The notes under the pieces are model-generated. The model had not been told where the DNA came from. It worked only from the letters and a program-made list of their open reading frames with translations, and searched no databases. Of a DNA stretch of 64,000 bases, positions 47,040-58,219 are shown piece after piece; the first letter of the stretch is position 1, and the number at the start of each line of letters is the position of its first letter. The position numbers and the translations under genes were made by a program. This DNA comes from Dasypus novemcinctus (Eukaryota > Chordata > Mammalia > Cingulata > Dasypodidae), in assembly GCF_030445035.2 (NCBI RefSeq), contig NC_092216.1, positions 12,587,405 through 12,651,404 on the forward strand, written 5' to 3'.

Positions 47040-47640
47040 CTAAAAGGATAATGCCTCTTCTCATCTCTCTCTTGGCTGTCTTAGGCAAAACCACCACCAT
47101 AAAAAACTGGGATTGGCAATTTATACTGAACCCAATTATCTACTGAACCCCACAATCTCTCCTAGAGGTGATTAACAGTATCGAAGAAACTAGCTTCACC
47201 TTAAAAGCTCTTATGCAGCAAATGGACTTTCTTGCTGCATTGTACTGCAAAGTTGCAAAGCCCTAAGAATGCTAACAGCAGCATAGGGGTGGGGAGTGGG
47301 GGAAAAGACCTGCTTCTCAAGGAAAAATGCTGTTTCTATGTAAATCATTCTGGAATAGTACAAAACCGCATTTGAAACCTGGAAAGTGAAGCTCACTAAC
47401 TTCAGGGGGTTGCACCCTTTGAAGGTACCTGGTCTTTCTCATTTGTGTGGTCCAGCATGTCATAGCTGACCTCCCTTTTTGGACTCCCTTACCACTGTCT
47501 TCTATATCCTTTTAGTGGGCACATGTATCTTCAAAATTCTAAGTTTGTTTCTTCCAGAATCAACATCTTCCAAAACAAGATATTAGTCACATGGGGATTT
47601 AATCTTCCCTCAACCTCAGTAGAATAAACAGACAGGTTTA
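47040..47640 (+). pseudogene. Gamma-type env remnant
   Basis: A leader-like start (about 47050) is followed almost directly by transmembrane-subunit sequence. That comprises heptad-repeat-like residues (about 47160-47230), the cysteine cluster region GKNAVSM / EKCCFY in alternate frames near 47320-47340, and a hydrophobic anchor near 47480-47540. Most of the surface subunit is missing. Broken in all frames. Confidence 0.6.
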
Positions 47641-47749
47641 TGCCCTCTCAGGCAGGGACTACTGCTCTAACCAGTAGGAAGTAACTACAGAAGATTGACC
47701 ATTGCCCCTCAGCACCCCCACTCCCACCCCCTTGAGGATAAGGGCAGAA

Positions 47750-47766
47750 CTCTCTGAGGGGGCAGT
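47750..47766 (+). promoter_or_regulatory. Provirus polypurine tract
   Basis: CTCTGAGGGGGCAGT precedes the 3' LTR. A purine run ending a few bases before the LTR TG is typical of gammaretroviruses. Confidence 0.55.
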
Positions 47767-48202
47767 TGAGGCAGGTTAGTACAGGGTAATGGAGGAGAAG
47801 ATGACTCAAACATGGCTGACAGACAACATGGCTGCAAGACCTTACTGGGACCTTGAGTTTGACGTTGAGGTCCCAGTTTCTCTTTCCAGGACCTCCCCTT
47901 GGCCCCAGATATTCCAAAATGGCCTCACCATTGGTCCCACCATGGTGGAGTAAACAATCAGTGCTGGGGCTCATCTCCTGGTCCTTTGCAGGTGAGGAAT
48001 AATTAATAGTTTAAAAGGTAACTTAGAGGGGTCTGCACCACATCTTAGTATTCCACCCTTCTCTTTCATTTTTCAGCAAGCACTGCTCTTTCCATTTCCC
48101 AAATAACTTCTTTTTACTGGCCTAACTGAACTCACACATTCATAAATTCTTTTATGCATCACAGCCAAGAACCTAGAGGAATCCAAAGCTTTTCTGTCTT
48201 CA
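47767..48202 (+). repeat. 3' LTR of the gammaretrovirus-like provirus
   Basis: About 436 bp, from TGAGGCAGGTTAGTACAGGG to CTGTCTTCA, clearly paired with 40952-41428. Shared landmarks include GAGGTCCCAGTTTCTCTTTC and GCGTTCATAAATTCTTTTATGC-like sequence. It has a TTTAAAAGG TATA-like element near 48010. Confidence 0.82.
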
Positions 48203-49190
48203 CAGGACAGCGTAACTCCTTGGCAGCAATTTGCCAAGTGAAGAATGAATAAACTTAAAAGTTTGATAGATGTTGCCAAATGATCCTAATAAATGACCTA
48301 AACTTCTTAAATTTTTCTGTTTTCCTCTTCCTACCTAAAGAATGAAACCAAAGTGATGGTGAGTAACCATTTGTACCTTATTGACTTATTGACTGATAAC
48401 TTGTGCCCATTCCATGCACTTCTTAGGAACCACATCTTCTATCAGCCAGCTCTTCTCCTTGAGCTCAGGCCAGAATCTCTCCAGGCTTGCTGACAGTCAA
48501 GGCTCCATTCCCAGCCCTTTGGCTCACTTTGAGCTGTGTTGAAGCCACACTAGCCCTGGCCCAGTGTTAGCTTTGCTCTATCACTGTAATTGATGGTGAC
48601 AAGTGGCACCCCCCTCTTAACTACCTTAAGATTATTCTCTATGAAAATATAACTACTAAAATAGGAAGAAACACACCAGACTCTGACTGGCCCTGAGCCC
48701 CTGATGGTGATCGATGGCATGGACTGCCTTAGGAAACTGTCCTCTTGGTGGTTGTCCCTTGCAGGGGCCTTCCCTGACACTGAGTCTTCCGTCCATGCTG
48801 ACCTCTTTCACTGAACTCTACCACAATTTGTCTGACCAAGAGGATGGGGACTTCATGACTCCATTCAAGGGGGAGCTCTCTGTTTCCTCTGCTCCCCAGC
48901 TCCTAGCACACTGCCTGGCAGAAGGTTAATCATCCTACTTGTGACAGTCTCATTTTGGGAATGGTGAATCTTTCCCCACAGGTTTCTGAGCTCCTCGCTA
49001 TGCCCCTTTTCCACCTGGCCCCTGGAGACTTCCTGTTCTCCTCCTCCTTCTTGTCCTCTTTCACGATCACCATCTTGTGAGTCAGTGTTTAAAAGGTAAA
49101 ACCAGCTCTTGTTCAGGGAGCATTGACCATGCAATGGACACAGTGCTGAGCCACGAAGTGCTTCAGTTCATATTGTCCACATAGTGAACT
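48203..49190. other. No gene seen
   Basis: Unassigned sequence with short frames only. The frame at 48865-49134 on the minus strand comes from C/T-rich DNA and has no domain. Confidence 0.5.
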
Positions 49191-49199
49191 GGCAAGTTG

Positions 49200-49710
49200 G
49201 GGACTTGTTTTTTAAACTGTGGTAATACAGCTATAACATATTTACAATTTTAACCACTTTTAAGCATACAATTCAGTGGCATAATTTACAATGTGCTCCC
49301 ATCATTATCATCCACTACTAAAATTTTCACCACCAAAAACAGAGTTTTGTACCCAGTAAGCAGTATCTCCCTTCCTCCTCTAATCTGTTTTCTATCTCTA
49401 TGAATTTGCCTAAAAAAAACACGTTTGGCATTTCTTTTTTTATCAGAATGTCTCTCTAATCCAAATCAAATAAATCATGCTTCCACCCTCCTTTGACTGA
49501 TGAATTAGATATTTGCCTATTCTAGATATTGCATGTCAATGCAGTCCTGCAACATTTTTCCTTTTGCATCTGGCATTTTTCATTCATTTCATGTTATAGC
49601 ATGTATCAGCACTTCCTTTATTTTTTATGGCTGAATAATATTCTATTGTATAAATATGGAAGTGAATATTTTTTTGATACTCATTTTCTAGATGAATAAC
49701 ATCTAGCTCT
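49200..49710 (-). repeat. Old L1 3' fragments, minus strand
   Basis: 49205-49400 (ACTGTGGTAATACAGCTATAAC, TACCCAGTAAGCAGTATCTCC) resembles 5450-5650. 49595-49680 (TTTATTTTTTATGGCTGAATAATATTC) is antisense of an L1 ORF2 end. Confidence 0.6.
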
Positions 49711-49714
49711 TGCC

Positions 49715-50950
49715 TTGGGCCAGAAAGTACTGTTGCTAATTGGCCAAGGCCGGTGCTATCTTGGACCAAGCCTAAGCCCTTAACCACCTCCCTCAATGGT
49801 TCCCTGCCAAACTCTGGGCTTCTGTGTATGCAGTTTCCTCTGTTGGTTATGTCTTTTTCCTCTTTGTCTATAGGGTGGCCTCTTGGAGCTGAGCATGTTT
49901 ATGGGGCAGCCAAGACCTGTGGGGCTAATGTCATATCAGTAAGGAGTCCAGGGGGAGGGTGGTGGGTGCAAGGTGGGGTCAGCAGTGTGGCTGAAGTCAG
50001 AGCTTGGAGGAGTGGGACGCTTTGGACAGTGGGAGGCTTTGATGGTTTTAAACCAAAGGAACTGACATCAGATATCACTTTGGGAAGATCATTCTGGCTG
50101 CCTGGCAGAGAATGGATTGGAGGGTACCTATTCTCTCTGTGTCTTATTCTATGGCTGTTTAAAATAAGGATTGATGGTCAGATGAGACCTGTAAGTGTCC
50201 TGAAAGACTAATATCAATTCCAGCAGGCAGTGGTTGTGCAGCCTCATTTTATTTTTATTATAATGAGAACTATTGGTGATCTCAGATGCCTCTTCCATGG
50301 CTCTCTCTGAGTCCTGAACTTATTTCTAGTTATACTAGAGTTTGGAAATACTTCTCTGAGGAACAGTAAATTCAGTATCATTTACGTAAGATGAAAGCTA
50401 TTTACATCAGTGGTTTTATGTAAGGATATGTAATGTGGACATTCAGAGCTTAGTAACAATGAATGTTGTAGTTTTAATGGCTGCTGGATATTATTTCATC
50501 AAATTTTGTCTCCTCAGTTCCATCTGATTTTCTCCCATTATGCAGTGAATTGAACTCTTTGTCTAATGTGGTCAAATCTCCTTTCTGGCTGCAAGCAAAA
50601 ACCAGGGTTTTGAGAGCTCATGATAAACATGACTAAAATCAAGCATGTTTCAATTTTTTAATGCATTAATGGAAAATTGTTTTAGCACTCAGGCTTCCAC
50701 CACAAAACAAAGTACAAACAAAAAACTTGCTCTGTTGTGGAAATGACAGTGGCATTTTTTAAACCTCACATTTAGTGAGGCGCATTATCAGGTAGTTAGC
50801 AGGGATAGTGACAGTTGAGGTTTTCTGCTTATTGCCTGGTAAATGGATTCACAGCCATGAGGAAGCTCATGGAGGGTTTATGGGGTTTCCCGGTAGAGAA
50901 TGGACAGGCTTTATTAAAGACACTATATGTGTTGAATTGCAAAAGAAGAT
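49715..50950. other. No gene seen
   Basis: A 152-codon open frame at 49753-50211 (+) exists, but its predicted sequence has no recognisable domain, no conserved pattern and no splice context. It is probably a chance frame. Confidence 0.45.
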
Positions 50951-50959
50951 TTATTAGGT

Positions 50960-51330
50960 TTTGTTTTTGTTTTTGTTTTTTTGCTTTTATAAAGGATATT
51001 TATTTGGGGTGGAAGCTTACAGTCACAGGTCCTAAAGAGTCCAGCTCAAGGTTACTTCCTTACCAAACTCTGTTGCCATGTTGAAGCAAGATGGCAGGTG
51101 ATGTCGTAAGGCTCCATGGGTCCGGCTTTTTACATCTCTCTTCCCAGGGCTCATTTCTTTCCAGGCTCAGCTGCTTTGTTCTCTTCATAATGTCAGCTGT
51201 AAACTCTTAGGTAAATGGCTCATCTCGGGTCCTGCTTCTTCCCATCTCACCTTTAGACTGGCATAGAGTTCATCTCTCTTCCCAGGTCTTGTTTCTCTCT
51301 TCTTGGGGCCTCTGCTGTGTTAATACCAAA
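50960..51330. repeat. Copy 4 of the unnamed repeat family
   Basis: It opens TTTGTTTTTGTTTTTGTTTTT then ATAAAGGATATTTATTTGGGG and GAAGCTTACAGTCACAGGTCCTAAAGAGTCC. It is close to copy 1 (17280-17560) through the GCAAGATGGC and TTTCCAGGCTCAGCTGCT blocks. Confidence 0.6.
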
Positions 51331-51334
51331 GAAA

Positions 51335-52295
51335 TAGGAAATTAGGGAAGATTAATTTTTAGTGTGTACAAGGAAAAACCCAGTTAAAAGGCTAAGTGAC
51401 TTTTATTCCATTGTTAATTGTATGATTGTTTCCAGGGTCTTTTGTGTCATTTTCACTTTGCATTTCAGATTTGAAGGAGGGAGTCACATCAGGGACAGGG
51501 GAATTGCCATTTCAGTGCAGATTCACAGAGCACATTAATGGAAGAACATCAATTAATTGCAGGTTACTATTTAGCCACCTCTACTTAATTTATTTGGGGT
51601 CAACTGGAGTATGAATTAATTAGGAAAACCTTGAGTGTTCACAGCAGTTCTGAGTGAGCTGCCACTACCAGCTGGGCATGTGTAGAGCTTTCATCTCCAA
51701 TTTTATACTTTACTATGAGCAACAGTCTTGATACATTGTTCCTAGCTTTTCCCTATGTGGTTTCAATGAAAATCTATTTGCCACTTTCTTATGGTTTTGC
51801 TTTGTTTCAAACTCAATATTATTATTTAAAGTGTATCCCACATAGTTGTAGAGTAAGGTTTCTCAACTGCAACACATTGTGGAATGTCTGTGAACATGTG
51901 GAATGTCTGGTTACATTTTTGATTGTCACAGTACATTGGAATGGGGCAGGTAGGAGAGTGCTCTGGCAATTAGTGGGTAAAGACTAGCAATACTACTAAG
52001 CATCAACCATGCAGAGGACATCCCCACAAAAGTATTTTCGATACAAAATGCCAACAGTGGTGAAGATGTGAATGGATGCTGAGAGTTTTCTCACCATTTG
52101 GCAGGATTTGATTATACCCCTAAAAATTCTCTGGGAGAATAGATCATATTTTAAATAATAAATCGAGAAAAAGAAATGGAATCTTATAAGACTGCAAGCA
52201 GTAGAGGTCACTTAGAGTCACAACGCAAGGAAATCTAAATACAAAGCAACTTATTAAATGCAGGTGGCTGTTCCATTGGGCAGGAAACATGGTCT
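51335..52295. other. No gene seen
   Basis: AT-rich sequence with no supported gene. The minus frame at 51996-52211 resembles old L1-like text (AKMPTVVKMW type) and has no other support. Confidence 0.45.
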
Positions 52296-52301
52296 TACTT
52301 T

Positions 52302-52349
52302 ATTCATTCATTCATTCATTCATTCATTCATTCATTCATTCATTCATTT
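52302..52349. repeat. (ATTC)n microsatellite
   Basis: About twelve ATTC units directly left of the L1 3' end. Confidence 0.95.
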
Positions 52350-52354
52350 ATCCT

Positions 52355-54350
52355 TCATTATTTTTTTAATGTTACATTAAAAAAAATACGAGGTCCCCAT
52401 ATACCCCCTACCCCCCTTACCCCTCTAGTCCCAAATCAACAACCTCTTTCATCATCATAGTACATTCATTGCATGTGGTGAATACATTTTGGAACACACT
52501 GCAGCATGGATAGTGATTTACATTGTAGTTTACACTCTCCCCCAGTCCACCCAGTGGACCTTGGCAAGACATACAATGTCCAGCATCTGTCCCTGCAGTA
52601 CCAAGCAGGACAACTCCAAGTCCTGAAAATGCCCCACATCATGTCTCTTTTTCCCTCTCCCTACCCTCAGCAGCTACCATGGGCACTTTCTCCACAACAA
52701 TGCTATAATTTCTTCCATTACTAATCACCATAGTTCTATAGTAGAATATCAGTAAGCCCACTCTGATCCATACTCTATTCCTCCATCATGTGGGCCCTGG
52801 GATGGTGATGTCCACTTCCCCTGTATATCAAGAGGGGGCTTAGATTCCACATGGATGATAAATGCAATTCTCCGGCCTGCAGTTGTAGGCACTCCTGACT
52901 CCCAGGTGTCATGGTTGACTTTCTTCACCTCCCTGTTAGCTGCCCAGTAAGTTCCATAATTCAGATGGTAGGAGTTGCAAGTCTACTGAGGCTCAGGGTC
53001 TGGCTGTGACATGGACAGTCCAGAGATTCAGGTCTCCTATGTATACACAAACCACAGCATCAACATCAGGCCCAGTAAAAGTAAAAGAAGAGGTACATGT
53101 AGAAAGGTCTTATCTGAGTCCAATTCCATCACACTTGGGAACACAAACTCCAAAGTAGGGCTAACTGACATGGCACTGAACTCCAGAACCATCTGCCATG
53201 ACCATAGAACCTGTGGGTCTCTGTAGCCCTCAGGAGAACCAGTACCTCCGATTCTATCTACTTTGGCTGTTTCTGGGACCCTGCTGAGGCATGCATAAGC
53301 ATTACCCCGCTGATGACCTCCCACCTCTCTCTCTCTCTTTTTTTTTAATGATTTATGTATTTATTTATTTCTCTCCCTTTCCTCCCTAACCCCCTGACCC
53401 GGTTGTCTGTTCTCTGTGTCTATTTGCTGCGTCATCTTCTTTATCTGCTTCTGTTGTTGTCAGCGGCATGCAAATCTGTGTTTCTTTTTGTAGCATCATC
53501 TTGTTGTGTCAGCTCTCCATGTGGGTGGCGCCATTCTTGGGCAGGCTGAACATTCTTTCATTCATCAGCTCTCCATGTGGGTGGATCTCCTTACGGGGTG
53601 CACTCCTTGCACGTGGGACTCCCCTATGTGGGGGACACCCTTGCGTGGCAGGGCATTCCTTGCGCACATCAGCACTACACATGGGCCAGCTCAACATGGG
53701 TCAAGGAAGCCCAGGGTTTGAACCGCAGACCTCCCATGTGGTACATGGATGCCCTAACCACTGGGCCAAGTCCGTTTCCCCACCTCTCTTTTGGAGACTC
53801 ATAGCCATATAAACTCATTTGTCCTTTCCATTTCCCCCTTTTATCCAAATTAAAAAGCACTTTTTAACTCCTGATATTACATGTAGACTGGGATATTCTG
53901 CTGGTCAGAGTTGACTCTTTTATTCAAGATCTTTTTCTAGTTACATCATCATTTGGTGTTTGGTAGTAATCCCTAGGAACCAGGGAGGCTCATCCTTGGA
54001 GTCATGTCCCAAGGGGGGTGGGGGGAAGGTAATGCATTTACATGCTGAGTTTGGCTTAGAGAGTGGCCAAATTTGAACAACATGGAGATAACTCTTAGGC
54101 ACCCTTCAGCTCTAGTTGTACTTCATATTTCAGGTGCATAGGCTCATAATCATAGCCATTGGTATCAAGCCCTCATTGTTGTACCATCCATCTTTACTGG
54201 TCTTTACCATTGCACCTGGGGGCATGTTTGCTACTCCATTCTCTTCCATTGGTAATGTGACAGAGTTTGCCTGGCTGGGAACTCAGCATATTTTACAACT
54301 GAATGATCAATTTTGGAGGCACAATGGGATCATCCAAAGTCTTTTTAATG
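52355..54350 (-). repeat. 5'-truncated L1 3' UTR, minus strand
   Basis: It matches the 3' UTR of the full-length L1 (27200-28900) segment by segment: TTTTTTTAATGTTACATT tail, CATTCATTGCATGTGGTGAATAC, CAGTGGACCTTGGCAAGACATACAATGTC, AGAGGGGGCTTAGATTCC and CAGGGAGGCTCATCC. It lacks any ORF sequence, so the copy is 5'-truncated. A DAS-SINE has inserted at 53341. Confidence 0.85.
53341..53779 (-). repeat. DAS-SINE nested in L1, perfect target duplication
   Basis: CCACCTCTCT at 53331-53340 and 53780-53789 flanks the element; the L1 sequence resumes exactly after it (TTGGAGACTCATAGCC). The body holds a local duplication: CAGCTCTCCATGTGGGTGG occurs twice, near 53509 and 53567. Confidence 0.93.
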
Positions 54351-54359
54351 GTAAGTGAT

Positions 54360-54920
54360 GCAATGGGGATATGAACAGAGAGATTTCTGACTGTTAAGTC
54401 AGTGCTCGTCACAAGAGTTCACCCACCTTGAATTATTTTTTTTTTCAGCAATGGTAAAAGATTCAGATTTCGGGAGTAATGAAAGAACTTTAATGGGCTG
54501 AGAGTCTGTTTAAAATGAACATATGCAGCTTTTCATACAGTTTTTAAAGGCAAGCCTGAACCCCCATACATCATGTCTCTTTTCTAATTTCTTCTTTCCC
54601 AGCATGTTCTTTCTCTAGCTTGTCCCAGCTGTTGTCTCTTGACCTAGGCTGCTGCAGATGATACTTTCACATCCATATACTTTCAACAGAAGTCTGGAGT
54701 GGCCACTCCAGACCTGGGTAAACTCTGAGACAGCAAAATTCAGTCAAAGCCTCAGAGACAGAGCCATGTAATTAGAGCTACAGTTCAGGCATTACTAACC
54801 TGCACCATGCAGTGACCTGCTGCCAGCTCCATGACCACCTACATGACTTGGGGTGTGGGCATTGGAAGAAGGGCAAATAAAAATGCCACAGTACTCTTAC
54901 AACACGGAGTATCTTCTTTC
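54360..54920. other. No gene seen
   Basis: Unassigned single-copy-like sequence with a T-run near 54437. Confidence 0.5.
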
Positions 54921-54924
54921 TTGA

Positions 54925-55235
54925 CCAAGCTTTCCTCCTCTTCCTCCTCCTCCTTCACTTTCTTCTCCCCTTCTTCCACCCCCCTCCTCCTCCAGCCCAC
55001 CCCCTTTCTCCTCTGCATCCCCCTCATAGGTCTCTTCCTCCTTTTCCTGCTCCCTTCCCTCCACCTTCCACTTCTCCTTCTCTTCCATCCTCTCCTCCTC
55101 CTCCTCTTCCTCTTTGTCCTCCTCATCTTTCTCCTTCTCTTTCCTCTTCCCCACTCCTCCTTCCCTTTCTTCTTCTTTTCCTCCGTCTCTCCTTCTCCTC
55201 CTCATTTTTTTCCCTCTTCTTTTTCTTCTAAGTTT
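54925..55235. repeat. Polypyrimidine (CTCCTT-type) tract
   Basis: About 300 bp made almost wholly of C and T on the + strand, in CTCCTCCTCC and TTCCTCCT units. The long frames here (Leu/Pro/Ser-rich on +, Glu/Arg/Lys-rich on -) are by-products of the repeat and are not genes. Confidence 0.9.
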
Positions 55236-55535
55236 TTGCCAGCCCATTAATTGCTTCTGTGGATAGATGAAAGACTGGCATTCCCACTCTGCCATTTGGA
55301 GAGCATCACTTTGCAGTTTCCTTTGTTTCTATCCCCAACAATTTGGGAGGTTTTAAAAAAAGGTAGCGTGTCTTAGTCTAGAAATCTGTAAATTCTACTT
55401 GTTGTTAGTAAAAAAAAAAAAAAACAGCCACTTTTAGGTGCATTTAATTGTACTGACACAACTTTAAATCCAAGGAATGAAGAGAAAGATTTGTATACTT
55501 AAGGTCGTATTTGATGCATTGAAAACCTACTGAGG

Positions 55536-56170
55536 GAAGCAGATTTGGCTCAACTGATAGAGTGTCCGCCTACCACATGGGAGGTCCAGGGTTCAGACAC
55601 TCAACCAGCGCCGGAACAACTATGGTAATTTCAAAGTAAGGACGAATATAAGTGGTTTCTCAACATGTGCAACAACTGTCATGTGACATGAGGTGAACAC
55701 GACTGTAATCTACTGCACACATTGAGAGGTGAAGGAAATGCTGCATTTCAGGTACAGGTCAGAGAAAATAAAGGTAATAGGTGGTTTATTTCAGATCAAG
55801 CTCAGGGACCCACTGAAATATTTCCACAGACCCCTGGTAAAGAAGCCAGGGGCTCCTGAACTGTGTGGTGAGTTGGCCCACACGCTGATGCACGCAAGGA
55901 ATGCCATGCCACTCAGGGGTGTCCCCCGCATAGGGGATCCCCATGCGCAAGGAGTGTGCCCTGCAAGGAGAGCCTTCCCACGCGAAAAAAGCACAGCCTG
56001 CCCAGGAATGGGGCCTCACGCACAGAGACCTGATGCAGCGAGATGACACAAGAAAAAGGGACAAGAATGCAAGCAGACACAAGGAACACACAGCGAATGG
56101 ACACAGAGAGCAGGCGGGGTGGGGCGGTACGGGGAGAGAAGTAAGTGAAAAATAAATCTTTAGAAATAAA
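55536..56170 (+). repeat. DAS-SINE interrupted by an inverted transposon copy
   Basis: The head (GGGAAGCAGATTTGGCTCAA, then GGAGGTCCAGGGTTCA) ends at about 55596. The body resumes at about 55851 (GGGGCTCCTGAACTGTGTGG) and runs to an A-rich tail near 56165 (AAATAAATCTTTAGAAATAAAAG). Between them lies about 260 bp of unrelated sequence whose other copy is at 57146-57414. Confidence 0.85.
55592..55854 (+). repeat. Inverted-repeat arm A (inserted copy)
   Basis: It is the reverse complement of 57146-57414 with only about two substitutions and two small indels (4 nt and 1 nt) that I could find by eye. It starts TTCAGACACTCAACC and ends AAGCCAGGGGCT. Confidence 0.92.
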
Positions 56171-56829
56171 AGAGAATACGACTGATTATCTTCCTGTGAG
56201 AAATTACTCTAATACTGCTTTCTGACAGAGGAACTGGGAACTTCACATATCTCTTTTCCGAACACTGGTGCTGTAAATGTAAAATGAAGGAGGTGAATTC
56301 AAGTTAGAAGAAATTATGGCAGCGATTGGAGCAGATAAATATTGATTGTAATTGAAATCTCCTATTTTTGGGTTTCAATAAAACTAGTACATTTCCTCTC
56401 ATTTAGAGCCTGGACTTAACAAAAGCACTGCACTTAGCGGCTTCTGGCGGAGCTCGAGCTCTTGCCAAACGTCTTAAGAGCAGAGATATAGATGATAGGC
56501 ATAAATTTCTTTACAATGCTGAAGTCAAGCACAAACTCTTAAAGACCAATCAGATTCAGATTAAAGAACTGATAGTCACTACTCTCCTAACCCTAACATC
56601 TGCTTTTTGGTCTCCTGACATCTTTTAGAGTTAAATCTTTTGGCTGTTTTACCTGCACTTTGAATCAGGCTGCACTCTTATTTGGACTGTTTAGAAAAGA
56701 AGAATTCATTGGGAAGAGCGGACTCAATCTTCCTCGTGTTTGCTCTTTTTTCCATTAAAAAAAAAACAAACAAACTTAAGCTGAATGTCATATACACAAT
56801 ATCAGCCATATTAAAGTGAATACTTCAGT

Positions 56830-57135
56830 GACATGCAGCACCTTCACATTGCTGTGCTGCCTCCATCTCTGTCCTGTTTGAAAATATTGCCATGACTCCA
56901 GAATAAAATCCGCTGTCCAGTAAGCAGCTGCACCCCAATCCTGCTTCCTCCCCTGGCCCTGGCAACCGTCAATCTGAGTTCTGTTTGCCCGGATTTGCCA
57001 TATGGAATTAAGTGAACTGATGTGTCTGGCTTCCTTTCACTTAGCATAATGCTGTCAAGGTTCATTCGTGTCGTAGCAAGTATTTGTACTTCCGAAAGCC
57101 TATACTGTAGATTTAATGGAAAGAAGGAATCACGG
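56830..57135 (-). repeat. Old L1 3'-end fragment, minus strand
   Basis: TGAAAATATTGCCATGACTCC..., CAACCGTCAATCTGAGTTCTG, CTTTCACTTAGCATAATGCTGTCAAGGTTCATTC is a typical antisense L1 terminal region. It adjoins the DNA transposon at 57146. Confidence 0.6.
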
Positions 57136-57145
57136 AAATCAGTAT

Positions 57146-57530
57146 AGCCCCTGGCTTCTTTACCAGGGGTCTGTGGAAATATTTCAGTGGGTCCCTGAGC
57201 TTGATCTGAAATAAACCACCTTATTACCTTTATTTTCTCTGACCTGTACCTGAAATGCAGCATTTCCTTCACCTCTCAATGTGTGCAGTAGATTACAGTT
57301 GTGTTCACCTCATGTCACATGACAGTTGTTGCACATGTTGAGAAACCACTTATATTCGCCCTTACTTTGAAATTACCATAGTTGTTAGACCCGGCGCTGG
57401 TTGAGTGTCTGAAAACTCTCTGCGGCTACATTCTGAGGAGGGGCCCATGTTTTTCACCTGACTGGCCAAGGGGTGCGTGGAACACAAAAGGTTAAGAACC
57501 CTTGGTGCAGCCTCGTTCTTTCACCGACAG
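57146..57530. mobile_element. hAT-like non-autonomous DNA transposon; carries inverted-repeat arm B
   Basis: The left end CCCTGGCTTCTTTACCAGGGG and the right end GGTTAAGAACCCTTGG are roughly inverted-complementary, like worn terminal inverted repeats of hAT/MER-type elements. The interior 57146-57414 is the source-like copy of the inverted arm at 55592-55854. The right-hand 115 bp is absent from the inserted copy. The family name is not certain. Confidence 0.55.
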
Positions 57531-57534
57531 TATT

Positions 57535-58215
57535 TTAGATCTAGAACTGCTTTCACAGGAATCTACACCTGACTTTTTTGTCTAATTCGTAGACACCAAA
57601 TGTTTTGAACTTAGCAATTAGCTGAGCTTTTGTTGTTTGGGGAAAAAGAAGCAATATTTCGAGTCGATAAGTAATTTTGTTCTAGATGCACACAAATCAA
57701 AATAAATTGTTCAAAGCTCCTAACAGGAGGGAGTTTTAAAACTTGACCGGAGAGGCAAAGCTACATTTAGGAAACAATTTTCCATAAGTCAAAGGCATGA
57801 TTTGATTTTGTTCCAAAACGTGCAGAGTGTGGCACTGCAAAAAAGTAGGAGCTCTGGGTTGTTGTGAGGTAAATTAGACCTCATAACTCAGCCTGCTATT
57901 CAGTAGACATGTACTGACCGCCTAGTATGTACTTGATATTTGATAGAATGCTAGGCGTTGAGAATGTGGTAAGTCAAAGGCTCTGGTTGGTGTTCGCCTT
58001 CCTGTTCTCTCTTCTCACTCAGTAATCCCACAGCGCTTGACACAATTGCTCCTTCCTTCAGGCTCTCACTCTTTTCTTCCTGGTCTTTTGACTGCCCCCA
58101 ATCCTTTGCCAAGACTCCCTTCTCTACTCACCCTCTAAATGTTGTCTTGTCCTAAGATTCCATCCTTTTTTCATCTCCCTAAGTGACAGCCGTTAACCCC
58201 CTGGCTCAAAATGCC
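57535..58215. other. No gene seen
   Basis: Mostly unassigned. 57895-57985 (GTACTGACCGCCTAGTATGTACTTG) is weakly MIR-like. Confidence 0.45.
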
Positions 58216-58219
58216 ACGA

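Larger units (their letters stand above)
40952..48202 (+). mobile_element. Decayed gammaretrovirus-like provirus with both LTRs
   Basis: Two related LTRs in the same direction bracket about 6.3 kb. A primer-binding-site-like sequence follows the first LTR and a polypurine tract precedes the second. Between them, gammaretroviral pol and env remnants can be read at 46280-47600, while 41450-46250 is too decayed to assign. A DAS-SINE (43858-44265) has inserted into it. The flanks CAGA and CAGG may be a worn 4-bp target duplication. No frame could make a viral protein. Confidence 0.8.

Noticed and set aside
49753-50211. 152-codon + strand open frame
   Set aside because: No known domain, no splice or promoter context and no conserved pattern; length alone is not sufficient in this GC-moderate stretch.
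54831-55295. Frames of up to 139 codons, Leu/Pro/Ser-rich or Glu/Arg/Lys-rich
   Set aside because: They come from the C/T repeat read in either direction; composition explains them fully.
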